DNA from: an uncultured Bacteroidales bacterium
GTDB taxonomy: Bacteria > Bacteroidota > Bacteroidia > Bacteroidales > Marinilabiliaceae
DNA: 35,661 nt
NCBI GenBank assembly: GCA_945607565.1
Contig: CALYZD010000015.1
Location: 1 to 35,661, forward strand
Reading direction: 5' to 3'
Both the position numbers and the translations under genes were made by a program. Positions within the stretch are counted from its first letter, which is position 1. The number at the start of each line of letters is the position of its first letter. The notes under the pieces were generated by a model. That model was not told the DNA's origin and ran no database searches. It was given only the letters and a program-made list of their open reading frames with translations. Shown here piece by piece: positions 33,229-35,661 of this stretch.

Positions 33229-33237
33229 TCAAAAACA

Positions 33238-34314
33238 ATGAGAAGAATACTGCATAGAATAGCATTTGTGGCTGCCGCCTTGGCAGCCACAATATCGGCA
33301 AAGGGTCAGGATTTGTCGTTTTCGCAGACCTATGAATCGCCGCTCTACCTCAGCCCCTCGTTCACGGGCCTGACCAATGGCAGCCGAGTGGCACTCAACT
33401 ACCGCAACCAGTGGCCGGGCATAGGCAGCGTCTATCGCGGCTATGCCTTGGGTCTGGACCACTACTTCGACCGCTTCAACAGCGGCGTGGGCCTGCTCTG
33501 GGTGCGCGACGACGAGGGCAAGGGGCTGCTGGTGCAGGACGAGATCTCGCTGCTCTATTCCTACGAGATCGGCATCACGTCCGACCTCTTCGTGCGGCCC
33601 GGCCTGGCATTCAAGTACGGCCAGCGCAAAATCGACACCGGCAAGATGTCGAGCTTTCAGGACATCAGCGCCGACGGCAACGTGGGCACCGGCGGCAGCG
33701 GCATCGAGTTCGAACGCACATCCACCGGGTGGGTCGATGCTGCCTTTGCAGTCATGATCTACAACAACGACTTCTGGTTCGGCGTGTCGATAGACCACCT
33801 GATGCAGCCCAACTCGTCGCTGACCGACGTCGAGAACGAAATAGGCATGAAGACCACCGTCTATGGCGGCTACAAGTGGACCTACGAAGACTCCTACCGG
33901 GGCTCCGAACCCAAGTCCATCTCGTTCGCCCTCAACTACAAGCGCCAGTATCAGTTCAACCAGCTGGAGCTTGGCGCGTTCTGGTACTACAACCCGATCG
34001 AGCTCGGCGTCAAGTATCGCGGGCTCTTCTTCGAGACGGGCGGCGAGCTCAACAACACCGACGCCATCATCCCAAGCATCGGCGTCAACATCAACGCCCT
34101 GCGAATAGGCTACAGCTACGACATGACCCTGTCCGATCTCAGCTCGTTCGGCGACGGCGCACACGAGGTGTCGCTGGTCTACCGCATCATCCCGAAGGCA
34201 GTCAAGCGAGGCTACAAGATGAAGCCCGTGCCGTGTACGGAACCGATAATGGGATACAGCTACACGGGCAAGCAGAGCAGCAGCCGCAGTTCGCGCAAGT
34301 TCTTCAAGCGCTGA
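33238..34314 (+). CDS. PorP/SprF-family T9SS outer-membrane protein
   Basis: A 358-residue protein, close to the usual length of the family. Residues 1-21 or so form a signal peptide (basic start, then an Ala-rich hydrophobic core, SAKG before Q24). The mature start QDLSFSQTYESPLYL, the NYRNQWPG motif at residues 54-61 and the late GYSYDMTLS with HEVSLVYR are family hallmarks. The rest reads as alternating beta strands of an outer-membrane barrel. Family members secure or help secrete type B CTD cargo, as SprF does for SprB. The ATG lies 9 bases after the adhesin stop, with an A-rich leader and no Shine-Dalgarno site, so the two genes are probably co-transcribed and this protein is the adhesin's dedicated partner. 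The basic, Ser-rich tail (SSSRSSRKFFKR) is unremarkable. Confidence 0.93.
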   Translation: MRRILHRIAFVAAALAATISAKGQDLSFSQTYESPLYLSPSFTGLTNGSRVALNYRNQWPGIGSVYRGYALGLDHYFDRFNSGVGLLWVRDDEGKGLLVQDEISLLYSYEIGITSDLFVRPGLAFKYGQRKIDTGKMSSFQDISADGNVGTGGSGIEFERTSTGWVDAAFAVMIYNNDFWFGVSIDHLMQPNSSLTDVENEIGMKTTVYGGYKWTYEDSYRGSEPKSISFALNYKRQYQFNQLELGAFWYYNPIELGVKYRGLFFETGGELNNTDAIIPSIGVNINALRIGYSYDMTLSDLSSFGDGAHEVSLVYRIIPKAVKRGYKMKPVPCTEPIMGYSYTGKQSSSRSSRKFFKR

Positions 34315-34330
34315 GACGGCCCGGCGCAGC

Positions 34331-34386
34331 ACAGCCGACCCGCCGGCATGGGAGCACCGCAACCCATCAGCCGGCGGGTCGACTGT
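34331..34386 (+). terminator. Hairpin terminator candidate after the adhesin operon
   Basis: Arms 34336-34347 and 34370-34381 are a perfect 12-bp GC-rich inverted repeat (core GCCGGC). One mismatch outward, four more pairs extend it to 34331 and 34386. Inside the loop ATGGG (34348-34352) can pair with CCCAT (34363-34367). Only a short T run (TGTTTCC) follows, so termination may be weak. It starts 16 bases after the PorP-family stop codon. Confidence 0.6.
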
Positions 34387-34413
34387 TTCCTGTGCGCACC
34401 GATGCCGCTTCCG

Positions 34414-34600
34414 CTCAACGACAACAGGCAGTGTAGGCGTAGTCCTGCTTTGCCCCGTGTTGTCTGTGCAAAAACTCATGACAACAGCAGACAACTCAAC
34501 GACAACAGGCGGTGTGGGTATTGTCCTACGTTGCCCCGTGTTGTCGGGATGAAAACCAGTGACAACATCGGACAACAAAAGACAACCCGACGACAACACA
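34414..34600. repeat. 81-bp intergenic direct repeat, two copies plus a remnant
   Basis: Copy 1 is 34414-34494 and copy 2 is 34495-34575, aligned without gaps with 17 mismatches, so about 79% identical. A partial third copy runs to about 34600. GACAAC occurs eight times across the region. In each copy GACAACA (34420-34426, 34501-34507) can pair with TGTTGTC (34458-34464, 34539-34545), giving a stem of 7 bp with a 31-base loop. Short frames across it lack start context and only reflect the repeat, so I read it as non-coding. Function is unknown. Confidence 0.75.
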
Positions 34601-34715
34601 CGGAGAGGTCGTGTACCGCGCCGGCTCTAGTCGGGGACGGCAAAAAAACGCCGCTCGGCTCACGCAAAATGCGCGTAAATGGTCGATTTGATGATAGAGA
34701 ATGAGATATAAACAA

Positions 34716-34723
34716 TATCTTTG
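34716..34723 (+). promoter_or_regulatory. Bacteroidota-type promoter box for the OmpH-like gene
   Basis: TATCTTTG matches the TAnnTTTG -7 consensus of Bacteroidota and lies 35 bases before the ATG at 34759. A TTTG at 34687-34690 could be the -33 element, but the 25-base spacing is longer than usual. The leader that follows is A-rich with no Shine-Dalgarno site, as is typical for this phylum. Confidence 0.65.
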
Positions 34724-34758
34724 CAGCCGATAATCGAAACAAAACGAAATAATCGAAT

Positions 34759-35352
34759 ATGAAGAAAACTTTTATCGGTCATTTAGCACTTGCCGCTCTG
34801 GCATGTTCCTTGTTCATACAATGTAAGCCTTCGGGCAACCAGGCATCATCGGCTGCCGCTGCCGACTCGGCTTCTGTGGCCACCACCATCGCCTACATCA
34901 ATGCCGACACGCTTCTGATGACCTACGACTATGCCAAGAAGCTCAACGAGGCCATCATCAGCAAGAGCGAGAGCTCGCGTGCCGACTTCAACCAGAAGTA
35001 CCGTGTCTTCCAGCAGGACGCAGTGGAGTTCCAGCGCAAGGTGCAGAACAACGGCTTCCTCTCCATGGAGCGCGCGCAGAAAGAGCAGCAGCGTCTGCAG
35101 GAGGCTGAGGCCAAGCTGCAGGAGCTCAACGAGACGCTGACCAACGAGCTGCTGCGCGAGCAGGACAGAATAAACCGCGAGTTGCGCGACACGCTGACCA
35201 CCTTCCTCAACCAGTACGCCAAGGGACGCTATTCGCTCATCCTCAGCAACACTTCGGGCGACAATGTGTTCTACAGCGCACCCGGCGTCGACATCACCGC
35301 CGACGTGGTGGAGCAGCTCAATGCACGCTACAAGGCATCGCAGAACAAATAA
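34759..35352 (+). CDS. OmpH/Skp-family periplasmic protein, probably membrane-anchored
   Basis: A 197-residue protein. Residues 1-22 are a hydrophobic export signal ending in LACSLFIQCK. Cys16 or Cys22 could be a lipobox cysteine, though neither fits the strict consensus; the alternative is an uncleaved anchor. A Ser/Ala-rich linker follows, then AYINADTLL (residues 45-53), a long charged helical section of about residues 58-145 rich in Gln, Glu, Lys and Arg (the coiled-coil arms of Skp), and a closing strand section with SNTSGDNVFYS and GVDITADVVEQLN. Skp-type proteins hold unfolded outer-membrane proteins in the periplasm. This branch, widespread in Bacteroidales, differs from E. coli Skp in its retained N-terminal anchor. 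It has its own promoter and terminator, so it is a single-gene unit; a link to the adhesin is possible but not shown. Confidence 0.88.
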   Translation: MKKTFIGHLALAALACSLFIQCKPSGNQASSAAAADSASVATTIAYINADTLLMTYDYAKKLNEAIISKSESSRADFNQKYRVFQQDAVEFQRKVQNNGFLSMERAQKEQQRLQEAEAKLQELNETLTNELLREQDRINRELRDTLTTFLNQYAKGRYSLILSNTSGDNVFYSAPGVDITADVVEQLNARYKASQNK

Positions 35353-35393
35353 TCCGCAACCACATACCGCACCGGACATCCTCCGGCGCAAGC

Positions 35394-35428
35394 AGCCTGC
35401 ACGACGCACCGTCGCGCAGGCTTTTTTT
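35394..35428 (+). terminator. Intrinsic terminator after the OmpH-like gene
   Basis: AGCCTGC (35394-35400) pairs perfectly with GCAGGCT (35416-35422), with an inner CGAC/GTCG pair (35402-35405 and 35411-35414) closing a five-base loop. Seven T residues follow at 35422-35428. A smaller CCGGA/TCCGG hairpin lies just upstream at 35372-35386. Confidence 0.88.
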
Positions 35429-35521
35429 ATGCCCGTGCGCAAGGCCCGCCCGGCCTGTGACCCCGACAGACTGCGGGCGCTCAGCGCATCCTTGCCAACG
35501 CTATCGCATCGCAGCCAACAA

Positions 35522-35592
35522 CGTTAATTGAGCCTCACCAACAGTGCTGATGGCGCCTCGCCAACAGTGCTGATGGTGCCTCGCCATTAACG
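35522..35592. repeat. 23-bp tandem repeat bracketed by a 7-bp inverted repeat
   Basis: Two 23-bp units (35532-35554 and 35555-35577) differ at two positions, and a third is truncated from 35578. Each contains CCAACAGTGCTGATGG. The array is enclosed by CGTTAAT (35522-35528) and its complement ATTAACG (35586-35592). I see no gene in 35429-35661. Confidence 0.7.
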
Positions 35593-35661
35593 CTGCGGCG
35601 CGGTGATGGCAGGGTGGGGCGGAGGCCGGCGGCGGACGCTGTGCGTGGCGCGAGGTGGACG

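Noticed and set aside
27556-33048. Very long open frames on the minus strand opposite the adhesin (up to 1,830 codons here; others at 2584-5907, 7477-11352, 12490-16101, 16360-20232, 23182-27381)
   Set aside because: All are in the frame exactly aligned with the sense codons, so they only reflect avoidance of TTA, CTA and TCA by the adhesin. Their products are low-complexity Val/Gly/Ala/His/Arg strings with no recognisable domain.
34420-34580. Insertion sequence or transposon remnant
   Set aside because: No transposase fragment, no terminal inverted repeat pair around the block and no visible target duplication; kept only as an unexplained repeat.
33229-34599. Minus-strand frame of 456 codons opposite the PorP/SprF gene and intergenic repeat
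   Set aside because: It covers a confidently identified gene on the plus strand, and its N-terminal repeats are only a translation of the 81-bp DNA repeat.
34414-34600. CRISPR array
   Set aside because: Only two full copies, repeats are directly abutting without unique spacers, and they differ at 17 positions.
34635-34655. CGGC-A7-CGCCG hairpin upstream of the OmpH-like promoter as a terminator
   Set aside because: The stem is only four pairs and no T run follows on either strand in the right place.
34348-34704. Plus-strand frame of 118 codons across the intergenic repeats
   Set aside because: It begins inside the terminator-like hairpin and is a translation of the DNA repeats, with no promoter or leader and no domain.

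Overview
The window looks like a chromosome fragment from a Bacteroidota genome, most likely a GC-rich Bacteroidales. The evidence is a giant surface protein with a type B type IX secretion (T9SS) C-terminal domain, a PorP/SprF-family partner gene right behind it, an OmpH/Skp-family gene of Bacteroidales type, a TAnnTTTG promoter box, A-rich leaders in place of Shine-Dalgarno sites, and strong use of codons ending in C or G. The family-level assignment (for example Muribaculaceae) is a guess.

Bases 1-33228 are one uninterrupted reading frame, already open at base 1. It is the 3' part of a single gene, with 11,075 residues visible and the true start upstream. In order it holds: Ig-like repeats (1-1446); about 4.5 kb of mostly non-repetitive extracellular-type sequence (1447-5929); about 69 SprB-type modules (5930-25950); three Ig-like and two PKD-like domains (25951-27390); 19 copies of a second, roughly 88-residue repeat (27391-32436); two classical PKD domains (32437-32928); and a type B T9SS sorting domain (32929-33225). 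A PorP/SprF-family outer-membrane protein starts 9 bases after its stop (33238-34314). The two genes form the adhesin-plus-partner pair known from sprB-sprF of Flavobacterium johnsoniae, but this adhesin is much longer than SprB.

The most unusual content is inside the SprB array. The modules are not a simple tandem. They fall into recognisable types in a fixed order: a six-module cassette (A-B-C-D then two more) recurs six times, and in three of these it is extended by a second ordered block (types G to L, or G to O). Most modules carry two cysteines at fixed places. Where a module lacks its first cysteine, the next module usually lacks its second, so the two leftover cysteines sit next to each other across a module joint. 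This recurs at homologous joints (K/L, A/B) and once at E/F, and suggests joints that are disulfide-locked between modules.

Downstream, 34315-34758 is non-coding. It contains a terminator-like hairpin, two 81-bp direct repeats full of GACAAC/GTTGTC, and a promoter for the next gene. That gene (34759-35352) encodes a membrane-anchored OmpH/Skp-like coiled-coil protein and ends at a strong intrinsic terminator (35394-35428). The last 230 bases hold a short 23-bp tandem repeat bracketed by an inverted repeat, and no gene that I can support.
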